Assembly: GCF_007744255.1 (NCBI RefSeq)
Contig: NZ_CP036267.1
Location: 3,413,500-3,477,499, forward strand
DNA from: Thalassoglobus polymorphus
GTDB taxonomy: Bacteria > Planctomycetota > Planctomycetia > Planctomycetales > Planctomycetaceae
Direction of reading: 5' to 3'
DNA: 64,000 nt
Position 1 is the first letter of the stretch, and every line of letters starts with the position of its first letter. Of the stretch, positions 46,800-56,101 are shown piece by piece. Both the position numbers and the translations under genes were made by a program. The notes below the pieces were generated by a model that saw nothing but the letters and a program-made list of their open reading frames with translations, was not told where the DNA came from and searched no databases.

Positions 46800-47569
46800 T
46801 CACCGACGTGAATGTCAATCTTTCCCGCTGGCCGTTTCGCCGACTTCCGTATGACGAACCGGCTCAACTTGTACGTAAACTCCGCAACTCTAAAGTGACA
46901 AGTGCCTGGGCCGGCAGCTTTGATGGGTTGCTGCACAAGGATATCGCCGCTGTCAATCAAAGGCTCGTCGAAGACTGCCAAACTTACGGAGACGGCCTGT
47001 TGCTCCCGGTCGGATCAGTGAACCCGACTCTCCCTGCGTGGCAGGATGATCTTCGACGATGCCATGAACAGCACGGAATGAAAGTGATTCGCTTACACCC
47101 GAATTACCATGGTTACACGCTTGATGATCCAAAGTTTGAGGAGCTGCTCGACCTGTCAGGAGAGCGAAAACTGATTGTTCAAATTGCACTGAAAATGGAA
47201 GACGAGCGAACGCACCACCCACTCATGCAAGTCAAAACTGTCGACTCCTCTCCTCTTGCAGATCAACTGAAACAACGCCCGCAGCTGAAGATGATTCTGT
47301 TGAATTCACTTCGAACGCTCAGAGGGGCATCGCTGGTCAATTTGGCGAATGCTGGAGATGTCTCGTTTGAAATCTCCATGCTGGAAGGGATTGGCGGAGT
47401 CGAAAAAATTCTGAAGACGATCCCGGTTGAGAAGCTTCTGTTCGGCTCCCACTTTCCGTTCTTCTACCTTGAATCTTCACTCCTCAAGATGCAGGAATCC
47501 GAGTTAGGAAATTTCCGTAGCAAAGCAATTCTCTTTGAGAACGCAGCCCGGATACTTGCTGAGCAATGA
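46796..47569 (+). CDS. Amidohydrolase-like protein without the metal motif
   Basis: 257 residues starting at GTG, overlapping the stop of the amidohydrolase gene. The fold is recognisably the same family: RLHPNYHGY, MEDERTHHPLMQV and LLFGSHFPFFYLES correspond to barrel strands. The N-terminal HxH is replaced by DVNVN, and the last-strand GSD is GSH. Three usual metal ligands are therefore changed, and catalysis by the common mechanism is unlikely. It could be a regulatory or heteromeric partner of the upstream enzyme, or use another chemistry. The next gene starts 170 bases downstream. Confidence 0.82.
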   Translation: MITDVNVNLSRWPFRRLPYDEPAQLVRKLRNSKVTSAWAGSFDGLLHKDIAAVNQRLVEDCQTYGDGLLLPVGSVNPTLPAWQDDLRRCHEQHGMKVIRLHPNYHGYTLDDPKFEELLDLSGERKLIVQIALKMEDERTHHPLMQVKTVDSSPLADQLKQRPQLKMILLNSLRTLRGASLVNLANAGDVSFEISMLEGIGGVEKILKTIPVEKLLFGSHFPFFYLESSLLKMQESELGNFRSKAILFENAARILAEQ

Positions 47570-47739
47570 CCTTGCTCTGTGAAGTGCTATGATACAATTC
47601 AACACGTACAGACAGTAAAACGGAGCACGAAAACGGACGCACTCGCGAGGCTTGATTGCCATTGTGCAGCCATTCAAAATTTTCCGTGATGGTCTTCTCG
47701 CCTACAATCAGTTTCATTCTGAATTCTCAACCATTCTCC

Positions 47740-49443
47740 ATGAGGAATACTCACTTGAATAAGTCATTGCCTCTGATCCTGGGTTTGTTGCTCTCACTTT
47801 CCGCACCTTCTTACGCGGGAAGTACTCCACAGTACGCAACGCAAGCGATGGTCGTTTCACAAACGCAAGCCTCCTCAGATGCTGGAGCTGCGGTTTTGAA
47901 AGAGGGTGGAAATGCCATAGACGCCGCTGTGACCACCGCGTTTGTTCTCGCTGTAACACACCCATCTGCAGGAAACATCGGAGGCGGAGGATTTCTGGTC
48001 TATCGACCAAACTCAGGAGCACCGACGACCTTTGACTTTCGCGAGAAAGCACCTGCAGCCGCCCACGCAAAAATGTGGCTCGACGAGAATGGCGAATACG
48101 ATTCGACGAAGCACCACTACAGCCACCTAGCTGTTGGAGTCCCTGGGACTGTCGCTGGCTTACACATGGCCTGGAAAGAATATGGATCTCTCCCTTGGGA
48201 GCGTCTTGTCCAACCCGCGATTGATCTGGCTCGTAATGGCTTTCCCGTTTCTCACGGTCTGGCTTACGACCTGGAATCGCGAATCGAACGCTTCCGCCCC
48301 TACCCGGCGTCGATGGCTCAGTTCACGAAAAATGGAAAACCTTACCAACCGGGCGATCTGCTCAAGCAGGAAGACTTGGCAAAAACGCTCGAACGCATTG
48401 CCAAAGAGGGACCTGATGGATTCTATCGAGGCAAAACAGCAGAACTCCTGGCTGCGGAAATGGCGAACAACGGCGGGATCATGACGAAAGACGATCTCGC
48501 AAACTATGAACCCGTGCAGCGAGCCCCCATCGTCGGGACATACCGGGGACACGACATCATCTCGATGCCTCCTCCAAGTTCAGGAGGAATCACTCTCGTG
48601 CAGATGTTGAACATTCTGGAAGGCTTCGACTTAGAGGAAAGCCAGTTCGGCTCAGCGAAAACAATTCACCTGATGACGGAAGCCATGCGACGTGCGTATC
48701 GCAACCGGGCTCTACATTTGGGTGACCCGGAAGCAAACCCCGAAATGCCGATCGCCACGCTCACTTCCAAAGGGTTCGCTCTTGAACTTCGACAACAGAT
48801 CGATTTGGAGAAAGCGACTAAATCGTCGCTTACTGGATTTGAATGGCCTCACGAAAGTACCGAGACCACACATTTTTCAATCGTCGACCAAGACCGTAAC
48901 GCAGTCTCTCTGACATATACATTAGAGAACAGTTACGGATCTGGAATTGTTGTGACTGGAGGCGGCTTTCTGCTGAATAATGAAATGGGAGATTTCAATC
49001 CTTCCCCAGGATTGACGACAGAGACCGGCCTCATCGGGACAAAACCGAATCTCACTGAACCGGGAAAACGGATGCTCTCCAGCATGACGCCCACGATTGT
49101 TGCGAAAGATGGGGAACTCTTCATGGTCACCGGCTCACCGGGTGGACGAACAATTATCAACACCGTTTTGCAAACCATTGTGAATGTGGTTGACCACAAA
49201 ATGGATGCTCAAACAGCAGTCGACTCAGGGCGATTTCATCACCAGTGGTTTCCGGATCGAATTCAATTCGAGGAGCAACGCTTCTCACCCGACACTTTGA
49301 GCATCCTCAAGGAGCAAGGTCACAAACTGAAATCATCCGACCGCCAAGGTTCTGCTCATATTATCGTGGTTGACCCGAAGCGGAATATCTTGACCGGCGG
49401 CGTCGACCGGCGTCGCCCGGACACCGGAGCGGCTGGATTTTAA
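47740..49443 (+). CDS. ggt: Gamma-glutamyltransferase
   Basis: 567 residues from the ATG at 47740, with a signal peptide (SLPLILGLLLSLSAPSYAGS); the 28 extra residues of the longer frame are left out. Large subunit: GGNAIDAAVTTAFVLAVTHP, GGGGFLVY and the substrate Arg in FREKAP. The autocleavage site and new N-terminal nucleophile is Thr376 in ETTHFSIVD. The small subunit carries SYGSGIVVTGGGFLLNNEM and the SSMTPTI and GSPGGRTI loops. GGT breaks the gamma-glutamyl bond of glutathione in the periplasm. Probably transcribed separately from the amidohydrolases (170-base gap). Confidence 0.93.
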   Translation: MRNTHLNKSLPLILGLLLSLSAPSYAGSTPQYATQAMVVSQTQASSDAGAAVLKEGGNAIDAAVTTAFVLAVTHPSAGNIGGGGFLVYRPNSGAPTTFDFREKAPAAAHAKMWLDENGEYDSTKHHYSHLAVGVPGTVAGLHMAWKEYGSLPWERLVQPAIDLARNGFPVSHGLAYDLESRIERFRPYPASMAQFTKNGKPYQPGDLLKQEDLAKTLERIAKEGPDGFYRGKTAELLAAEMANNGGIMTKDDLANYEPVQRAPIVGTYRGHDIISMPPPSSGGITLVQMLNILEGFDLEESQFGSAKTIHLMTEAMRRAYRNRALHLGDPEANPEMPIATLTSKGFALELRQQIDLEKATKSSLTGFEWPHESTETTHFSIVDQDRNAVSLTYTLENSYGSGIVVTGGGFLLNNEMGDFNPSPGLTTETGLIGTKPNLTEPGKRMLSSMTPTIVAKDGELFMVTGSPGGRTIINTVLQTIVNVVDHKMDAQTAVDSGRFHHQWFPDRIQFEEQRFSPDTLSILKEQGHKLKSSDRQGSAHIIVVDPKRNILTGGVDRRRPDTGAAGF

Positions 49444-49592
49444 GACTTTCTTCTCAGTTCACTGGAGAACTGAATAGAGATCGTCCGCGAAAAGTGATTT
49501 CAAAAAAGTTCACCAAACTATGGAACTGCTAAGCGAGCACGAAGGACTCAGCTGATGTGGTTCGGGACCTCTGGCGTACGAGACGATTGCAG

Positions 49593-49757
49593 CACGGGAC
49601 CATTGTCCCGTCAGTCCAGTCTGAAGCATCTTCTCGAATTGGTGTTCAGGGCTTCCCTCGTGGCGAACAGCAATTTCATGAGATAAACACATTCCTCACG
49701 GGTATGCGGTGGCAGCAAACTGGTATTACCCGTCCGGGACAATGGTCCCGGGCTACG
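49593..49757. repeat. PR2 copy between two inverted small hairpins
   Basis: A reverse PR2 copy (about 49624-49717, GAAGCATCTTCTCGAATTGG to TTCCTCACGGGTATGCGGTGG) lies between ACGGGAC-CATT-GTCCCGT (49594-49611) and CCGGGAC-AATG-GTCCCGG (49734-49751). The two hairpins are inverted copies of each other, loops included. The rest of the gap 49444-49771 shows no gene. Confidence 0.7.
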
Positions 49758-49771
49758 ATGAGTCGACTGCA

Positions 49772-52036
49772 CTAGGTGACGTAACTCAAGCGGGATGCCA
49801 GCATCGGTTCGGCAATGCAAAGAAGTGCGAGGACGATCAAAAGTAGCCAGCGAACTTCAGAGCCGGGGGATTCGTTACGAATCCAGTCGAAGGAGCCGGC
49901 TTGCTGAATTTCGATGTCGACATCTGGTCCAAGCTCCTGAAGTAAAGCCTCATCATTCATGATCGCCAGCGATCCTTCGTCAGCAGGAACATTTACTGCG
50001 TATAACCGACGCTCGCGTTGTTGTTCTGTCGTGCTGAGCACCAATTCATAAATACCCGGCTGGTCTGTTTCCTTATAGACGACATCAATCGTCGGAACAT
50101 CCGCTGCACCTTCTTCACCATCGTCTTCGCTGGATGAAGGAGTTGCCTGAATACGGTTGATTTGGTCATTCGGTGAGATCACTTCAACATCTGGTGCATA
50201 GAACGCCTGATTCAGATTGATAGCGAGCGGCTTCCCTGACTCCAACTGGGGAAGTGTTCGATCAGAACGAACAAGATGCTTGGCAAGTTCAAGTTGGAAA
50301 ACCGCAAAGCTGAAACTCCCTGGACCGTTTGCCCAGTTTGTCCAGATGACTCCTTCTGGGTTCATCAGCGGACCAGCAGCTGTCAAACAGGTAACGATCT
50401 TCCCTTTTCCATATTGGTGCTCCAAAATGAGCGGCTGATCCTGACGGAGCGTCGCTAAAACGTTGACATCCTTGGTGATGTTCGCCTGTGATTCCAACTT
50501 CTCTGCGAGCGGATAGGCGAGATTGACAAAGATTAAGTCGTAGATTGGAACGTCGACATTCGAGAACAATTTAAAAATCGGGTGATCACCTGGAACCAAA
50601 TCTGGCTGAACAGTCGCTGCTGAGACCGGTCGATCAGTGAGTCGAGGAGCAGCTCCAATCCGGACAGGAAACAGACCACTTTCAGGATTGAAAACTTTCT
50701 CATTGTAAAACGCTGGACGGACCGCATCGCCCAAGTACCAGACCAGCCCCCCTCCTCCTTGAACATAATCTTCCAAAGCAGCGACCGCGTCGGGTGCGAG
50801 TTCCGGGACATTGATGAGATAGACGAGATCGTAATTTTCAAGCGGTGTCCGTCTGAGATCTTCCGGAGTTTGAATGCTCGTCGCAAAACCAGTGACTGAC
50901 GTATTGGCTGCCAAGGCATCCGCAACATAGAACGCCTGTTCTGTCGCGGGAGAGCCATCAATGATGAGGACTGGATTCTGTTCTGGAACATCAATCGCCA
51001 GAAAACGCTGATTATCGGCTTCGAGCGAATCTTCCCGAATCGTCAGCTTGACCTGATGTGGTTCGGCAGTCGGAAAAACAACATCAAAGGATCGAGTGAT
51101 CGATTCTCCAGCGGGAATGGTCTGAAAATCGATTGTACGGGGGAGTCGGCTTCCATTGATGAAAAGATCCGCTCGGACATCTTCTGCGACTCGTGTCCCC
51201 CAGTTGCGAATTGTTGCTTCGAGAGTCACAGGCACCCCAGCAGCTGCGACTTCAACTCGGCCCCCAAGTTCTGTCACGCTTAAATTTTCGTGACTCTCGG
51301 ATGCACATTTCACCAGATTCAGTTTGATATTGGCTTTACTCAGCGAAGTGAGAACGCTGGCTGCCGACTTGTTATCGATCCAGTCTGAGTTTCGGAAATC
51401 GGAAATCACATGAATTTGTCGAACGGCAGAGCGATCTTCCGCCAGCCGCTCTTGAGCCCGTTGCAAAGCTTTCGCCGGATCAACCGCTTGATGTGTCGCA
51501 GCGAGGACATCAAGCCGTTCAGAAAGTTCGACGAGTAAATCCTCGGTGATATCGGTTTCGCTCAGCCCGGAGAGTGTTTTCTCTGGATCGGACATGAGTA
51601 TCAACGTGAAGACCTGCGAACGCGGAGTTTTCGCACCTTCAGCGACGAGTCGTCGGATCACCCCTTTGGCTTCGTCAAAGACTGTTCCCTCGGCGAGGCG
51701 GTCCTGCATTGAAACGGAGTCATCAAGAATGACGACATGGTGAGACTTTGCCCCCTGAAAGAGTGAGAGTTGATTTGGATCAATGATGAGTCGAGCGATT
51801 AACGCCACGACAATCAACACCATTAAGACCCTCATCAACAGTAAAAGCAACTGTTCGATGAGAACACGCCGTCGATTTTTTTTCTGGCTGGAAAGGAGAA
51901 ATTCCATCGCGGCAAAACGAACACGGCGATACCGCATACGATTGATAAGATGAATGATGATCGGCGCAGCGACCAGCAACATCCCGGGCCAGAAAAATGA
52001 TGGATTCAGAAAATGCTGAAGAATCCAGGAGGTCAT
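49772..52036 (-). CDS. BatA/VWA-domain membrane protein
   Basis: 754 residues. The N-terminal BatA region (1-90) has two membrane segments and the typical NPSFFWPGMLLVAAPIIIHLINR and VRFAAMEFLL. A VWA domain follows (about 100-270) with an intact MIDAS DDSVSM at 105-110. The middle includes a glutamine-amidotransferase-like piece (DLVYLINVPELAPDAVAALEDYVQGGGGLVWYLGD). The C-terminus has another membrane segment (WLLLIVLALLCIAEPMLA). Similar proteins sit in MoxR/DUF58 operons in many Planctomycetes; here those partners are not adjacent. Role unknown; chaperone-like or envelope-stress roles are proposed for the family. Confidence 0.85.
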   Translation of the reverse strand: MTSWILQHFLNPSFFWPGMLLVAAPIIIHLINRMRYRRVRFAAMEFLLSSQKKNRRRVLIEQLLLLLMRVLMVLIVVALIARLIIDPNQLSLFQGAKSHHVVILDDSVSMQDRLAEGTVFDEAKGVIRRLVAEGAKTPRSQVFTLILMSDPEKTLSGLSETDITEDLLVELSERLDVLAATHQAVDPAKALQRAQERLAEDRSAVRQIHVISDFRNSDWIDNKSAASVLTSLSKANIKLNLVKCASESHENLSVTELGGRVEVAAAGVPVTLEATIRNWGTRVAEDVRADLFINGSRLPRTIDFQTIPAGESITRSFDVVFPTAEPHQVKLTIREDSLEADNQRFLAIDVPEQNPVLIIDGSPATEQAFYVADALAANTSVTGFATSIQTPEDLRRTPLENYDLVYLINVPELAPDAVAALEDYVQGGGGLVWYLGDAVRPAFYNEKVFNPESGLFPVRIGAAPRLTDRPVSAATVQPDLVPGDHPIFKLFSNVDVPIYDLIFVNLAYPLAEKLESQANITKDVNVLATLRQDQPLILEHQYGKGKIVTCLTAAGPLMNPEGVIWTNWANGPGSFSFAVFQLELAKHLVRSDRTLPQLESGKPLAINLNQAFYAPDVEVISPNDQINRIQATPSSSEDDGEEGAADVPTIDVVYKETDQPGIYELVLSTTEQQRERRLYAVNVPADEGSLAIMNDEALLQELGPDVDIEIQQAGSFDWIRNESPGSEVRWLLLIVLALLCIAEPMLASRLSYVT

Positions 52037-52257
52037 ATCGACTTTCGTTTCATTCCGTTTAAGGTCATCGGCAACAGTGTATCGATTCCGCTCGCGAGAG
52101 TCTTGTGAACTCCGACAGGTTCTCGGACTCCACTGCTCAACTCAACAGTACTGTTCAGCCGTCAAAGAATTGTACCGGTCGACTGGCAAAAGCGAAGCGG
52201 ACTCATCAACATTGCAGTCGGCAAATGAAGATTTTTTTTTTGGAATGAGCAAAGACA

Positions 52258-53565
52258 ATGACAATTCGACGATCCCGCCTGCTGTTCGCAGCGATCTTAT
52301 ATGTTCTCAGCACGAGTAGCCTCTTCGCACAAAAAGTCCCTGCACCGAACTACGACGAGAGCAAAATACCGGAATTCAAACTTCCAGACCCCTTCGTCCG
52401 TGTCGATGGAACGAAAGTTTCACCTCGAAAATGGCATGAGGAACGCCGCGAGGAAATCATGGAGATCTTCGGGAAGGAAATGTACGGAATTGCCCCCCCT
52501 GGCCCTAAGGTGCTTGAGTCTGAACTCATCAACCAGGATGAAAACGCTCTCAACGGAAAAGCTGTCCGTGAAGAGGTTGACATCACACTCGCCAATGGAG
52601 AACCGCCATTGAAGATGAGAATGCTCATTTATCGCCCGAAAGGGGAGAAAAATGTCCCAGTTTTCCTGACGTTGAATTTCGGAGGAAATCATTCGATCAA
52701 TGCCGACCCGGCGATTACTCTCAATAAAAACTGGATGAGAAACCGGTCGGACCGAGGATACGTTGATCACAAAGCCACTGAAAGAACTCGCGGAACAGCG
52801 GCATCTCGATGGCCTGTCGAAATGATCGTGGATCGAGGATACGCACTCGCGACAATCTATTACGGCGACATTGATCCCGACTTCGATGATGGATTCCAGA
52901 ACGGCGTCCACCCTCACTACTATGCAAAAGGACAGAAAAAACCTCGTCCCGACGAATGGGGTAGCATTGCAGCTTGGGCCTGGGGATTGAGTCGCGGGCT
53001 CGATTACTTCGAAACGACGAAAGATATCGATGCGGAACGTGTCGCAGTCATGGGGCATTCACGACTCGGAAAAACATCTCTCTGGGCAGGTGCCAACGAC
53101 GAACGTTTTGCACTGGTCATCTCAAACAACTCTGGGTGCGGCGGGGCTGCACTCAATCGTCGACGAATCGGAGAATCGGTCACTCGCATTAACACATCGT
53201 TCCCACATTGGTTCTGCGACAACTTCTTGAAATACAACCATAACGAAGATGCACTTCCCGTCGATCAACACTTGCTCGTTGCATCAATTGCACCACGTCC
53301 GGTATACATCGCTAGTGCCGTCGAAGATACGTGGGCTGACCCCAAAGGTGAGTTCCTGTCCGCGAAGTATGCTGATCCAGTCTACCGCGCTCTCGGAACT
53401 GATGGACTCGGCGGCGAAGCTCCACCAGAAGAACAACCAGAAGTTGATCAACCTTTGAAGACCGGGACCATCGGCTATCACGTTCGATCTGGAAAGCATG
53501 ATGTGACAGATTTCGACTGGACCCAATATCTCGACTTTGCAGACCTGCACTTAAAAAACAAATAG
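52258..53565 (+). CDS. CE15 glucuronoyl esterase
   Basis: 435 residues with an N-terminal signal (LLFAAILYVLSTSSLFAQ). Alpha/beta hydrolase with the CE15 motif GHSRLGKTSLWAGANDERF (nucleophile Ser268), the following NNSGCGGAAL, and catalytic His414 in RSGKHDVTDFDW. The DPxGEFL and APRPVYIASA segments also fit bacterial CE15. These enzymes cut ester bonds between glucuronate side chains of xylan and lignin or other alcohols. Periplasmic or secreted. The next gene, a dipeptidase, is 82 bases away on the same strand. Confidence 0.9.
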   Translation: MTIRRSRLLFAAILYVLSTSSLFAQKVPAPNYDESKIPEFKLPDPFVRVDGTKVSPRKWHEERREEIMEIFGKEMYGIAPPGPKVLESELINQDENALNGKAVREEVDITLANGEPPLKMRMLIYRPKGEKNVPVFLTLNFGGNHSINADPAITLNKNWMRNRSDRGYVDHKATERTRGTAASRWPVEMIVDRGYALATIYYGDIDPDFDDGFQNGVHPHYYAKGQKKPRPDEWGSIAAWAWGLSRGLDYFETTKDIDAERVAVMGHSRLGKTSLWAGANDERFALVISNNSGCGGAALNRRRIGESVTRINTSFPHWFCDNFLKYNHNEDALPVDQHLLVASIAPRPVYIASAVEDTWADPKGEFLSAKYADPVYRALGTDGLGGEAPPEEQPEVDQPLKTGTIGYHVRSGKHDVTDFDWTQYLDFADLHLKNK

Positions 53566-53647
53566 TCCATCCCCGTGTTTTTGACGCTTTGCGATAACTC
53601 AAAACGACGTGACGAACGTCGATGTAGACCTAGAGAAAGATTGTTTC

Positions 53648-54727
53648 ATGCTCATCTTTGACGCACACCTTGACCTCGCCTGGAACGCCGTCGAGTGGAA
53701 TCGAGACCTCGAATTAACGGTTGCTGAACTCCGCGATTTTGAGAACAACTTTGAAGGCATCATCCCCGGTGCGTGCACGGTTTCTTACCCCGAACTCGAA
53801 CGCGGCGGAATTGGAATCGTGATTGCCACACTCCTGCCACGTTTGCACCGCAAACACAAAGAACTCACGTTCTACCAGGGACGCGAATCATCATACGCAG
53901 CTGCTCATGGGCAACTCGCATACTATCGCTCAATGGAACGAAAAGGCGTCTTAAAAAGTCTTCCAGACCGAGCGGCACTCGCGGAACATGCACAACTCTG
54001 GCGGGACTATCTCGCGTCACCGACTGGAGAGGCTCCTCCGATTGGCTACATCCTCAGCATGGAAGGAGCTCCTCCAATTCTTGAACCAGCACAAGCCGGT
54101 GAATGGTTCGACGCAGGGTTACGAATTGTTGGCCCCGGCCACTATGGACCAAATGAATACTGTCACGGAACCGGTAGCGAAGGCCCGTTGACCGACGATG
54201 GAGTTCAACTATTGAAAGAGATGGACTCGGTCGGATTACTCCTCGATGCCACGCACCTTGCAGATGAATCGTTCTGGCAGGCACTTGACGTTTTCAACGG
54301 TCCCGTGCTGGCAAGCCATCACAATTGCCGATCACTCGTCCCAGGTGATCGCCAACTCGACGATGACCAAATCAAAGCGTTGATCGAGCGAGGTTCCGTC
54401 ATTGGTGCTGCCTTCGACAACTGGATGATCAAACCTGGATACGTGAAGAAAGTGACCTCTGCCGACCTCGTCAAAATTGAAGATGTCGTCGACCACATCG
54501 ACCACGTTTGCCAACTCGCAGGCAACGCAAACCATTCCGGAATCGGAACAGATCTCGATGGTGGATTCGGCAAAGAACAATGCCCCGGCGATCTCGACAC
54601 TATCGCCGATCTGGTGAAGATTCCGAATATCCTTGAATCACGCGGTTACAGCAGCGAAGACATCGAGAAGATCATGAGCAAAAACTTCGTCGACTTCTTC
54701 GAGAAAAATCTTCCAGAAGCAAACTGA
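53648..54727 (+). CDS. Membrane dipeptidase-like protein (peptidase M19)
   Basis: 359 residues from the ATG at 53648 (AGAGAAAGA before it); a GTG at 53609 gives 13 more residues without family match. M19 features: the HxD metal pair in FDAHLDLAWNA, the bridging Glu in LSMEGAPP, His in LDATHLADESFW, His in LASHHNCRSLVPGDRQLDDDQI and Asp in GIGTDLDGGFG. Renal dipeptidase relatives hydrolyse dipeptides and some acyl-amino acids; many bacterial members have unknown substrates. No signal peptide, so cytoplasmic despite the family name. Confidence 0.88.
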   Translation: MLIFDAHLDLAWNAVEWNRDLELTVAELRDFENNFEGIIPGACTVSYPELERGGIGIVIATLLPRLHRKHKELTFYQGRESSYAAAHGQLAYYRSMERKGVLKSLPDRAALAEHAQLWRDYLASPTGEAPPIGYILSMEGAPPILEPAQAGEWFDAGLRIVGPGHYGPNEYCHGTGSEGPLTDDGVQLLKEMDSVGLLLDATHLADESFWQALDVFNGPVLASHHNCRSLVPGDRQLDDDQIKALIERGSVIGAAFDNWMIKPGYVKKVTSADLVKIEDVVDHIDHVCQLAGNANHSGIGTDLDGGFGKEQCPGDLDTIADLVKIPNILESRGYSSEDIEKIMSKNFVDFFEKNLPEAN

Positions 54728-54756
54728 CTGCTGAAAGAAGATTGCGAACAGTCGCC

Positions 54757-54991
54757 CAGAGCATTTTTCGATTTAGAGTAATTCCTCGTGACGAACAGGA
54801 ATCCATTTAGAGCAGATTGCTCTACCGTATGCCCGTGAAGAACGCATTTTTCTAGAACTGATCCTGAAACTTGAAGTTGCTCTCTCAAACGTTGAGAAAA
54901 GCAGCTGTTCCAGAGGTTTTCGGACTGGTTCTAGTTAAAATGCTGTTCACCACGAGGCAGATCCTGCCAACCAACTCGAAAGATGCTCTAG
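54757..54991 (+). repeat. PR2 repeats with a nested PR1 insertion
   Basis: A partial PR2 (54757-54813, GAGCATTTTTCGATT and CTCGTGACGAACAGG) is followed by a full PR2 that begins AGAGCAGATTGCTCTACC and is broken after GCATTTTTCTAG (54855). It resumes at TTAAAATGCTGTTCACCACGAG (54935) and ends GATGCTCTAG. The interruption is exactly PR1 copy E. Confidence 0.85.
54853..54933 (-). repeat. PR1 palindromic repeat, copy E, inserted inside PR2
   Basis: TAGAACTGATCC to GGACTGGTTCTA with the central CTCAAACGTTGAG. CTAG is present at both junctions. The uninterrupted PR2 at 41855 has a single CTCTAG at this point. Confidence 0.88.
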
Positions 54992-55201
54992 TGAAACGCG
55001 TTCTCAAGCGAATTTGCGATTTTCGTTCCAGCACCGGCAATGAAGTGAAGAAATTGGAACAGGATTGTCCTGTATCCGAAGCAAAGCCAGCCTCAGGTTA
55101 AGAACCTGATTCATCAAGACGATGCTGGGAATTCATGACAAACGAAACAGAAAGGTCACGCAGAAAAAACAGTGGCGGCACACAGAGCAACCGAAAAACT
55201 T

Positions 55202-55435
55202 TTATTCACCGTAGAATTCTTCATCAGTGACGCCATCCTCTAGCCGCAAACCAAACGCTTTTCGAATCCCTCTTTGATATGCTTTTTCAAGTTCCTTCTT
55301 GGAAGTGGGTATGGGAAAACCTCTACGCTCGCCATTTATGGTACGGAAGAACATGGTATGTCCGCCCTTCCCCCTCGCGACCTCTTCCCAACATTCGAAG
55401 CGTTTCAGGATCTTGCGAAGGTCTTTCAGTTTCAG
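55202..55435 (-). CDS. hicA: HicA-like toxin, non-ATG start
   Basis: A 77-codon frame that begins at CTG (55435), five sense codons after the stop of the HicB-like gene and in the same reading frame; no ATG or GTG is available upstream of the conserved part. It reads KLKDLRKILKRF, then GKGGHTMFF with the His that is catalytic in HicA RNases, then PIPTSKKEL and IRKAFGL, and ends TDEEFYGE. HicA toxins cut mRNA and bind HicB. The start could be CTG, or translation could follow from hicB by reinitiation or read-through. It is easily missed by gene callers because the first ATG is internal. Confidence 0.72.
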   Translation of the reverse strand: MKLKDLRKILKRFECWEEVARGKGGHTMFFRTINGERRGFPIPTSKKELEKAYQRGIRKAFGLRLEDGVTDEEFYGE

Positions 55436-55450
55436 CGGCCTATCAGCGAT

Positions 55451-55795
55451 TTAGCAGCCCAGTCTGTTGTGATCCTCAAATTCGCGGATATCAAAGCCGG
55501 CTGGGAGATTCACATCATCCTCGACCTGAATGGTGACACTGCCATTAACAATGTGCTTCCCAAGAGCCCACATTTGAAGATACTTCGCGTCAGCTGGCCT
55601 AAACAAAATTGACGGGTCGTTATCTTCAATCGCAACCGACATTTGAGTTGCAATTGCGCCGGACAAGAATTTAAGTGCTTCTTCCTTACTGTCTCCGACC
55701 CCAATCAGATCAAATTCAAGAGAATGCGCAATCCAGCTATCTTCTTCGTAGTAGAAGACGACGCGGAGCGGAAAATCAAATTTTTGAAGTCTCAT
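55451..55795 (-). CDS. hicB: HicB-like antitoxin
   Basis: 114 residues from the ATG at 55795 (GGGAAAG before it); a nearby upstream ATG (55807) is an alternative. The N-terminal half is a HicB partial-RNase-H fold: LRVVFYYEEDSWIAHSLEFDLIGVGDSKEEALKFL. The C-terminal half (PAGFDIREFEDHN) has no obvious helix-turn-helix, so autoregulation is uncertain. It precedes a HicA-like toxin on the same strand, giving the antitoxin-first order found in part of this family. Confidence 0.78.
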   Translation of the reverse strand: MRLQKFDFPLRVVFYYEEDSWIAHSLEFDLIGVGDSKEEALKFLSGAIATQMSVAIEDNDPSILFRPADAKYLQMWALGKHIVNGSVTIQVEDDVNLPAGFDIREFEDHNRLGC

Positions 55796-56101
55796 GTTCT
55801 TTCCCATTTGGTTCTTGTCACACACAAAACGTGCTCCCTGCCTGACAAGCGGCAATCCTATGCCTGAGAGACCAACCATCAACATTCATCAACAGCAACC
55901 ACAGTAGAACAAATTTCAAGTAGACACAGCAAGGGATGCGTAGACCAGACATCGACTCTAAAAATCCCCACCGTGTAGAATTATACCCCCTCTCGATCCA
56001 AAGCTTTCACAATTTTCGAAAACCAAAAAAGCTCTGAGGTCGCGTAATTCGTAGCAAAGCGATTCAGTCACCACATTTGACCGCACAAATTAAGCCATAA
56101 A
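55796..56101. other. Intergenic, no gene seen
   Basis: Between the HicB-like gene and the terminator of the 46-codon gene. No supported frame or repeat copy was recognised. Confidence 0.5.

Noticed and set aside
54871-55101. 76-residue frame starting in PR1 copy E
   Set aside because: Its first half is repeat sequence; the second half has no support and no ribosome-binding site.
54991-55101. Possible gene remnant VKRVLKRICDFRSS
   Set aside because: Too short and without a recognisable family to call a pseudogene.
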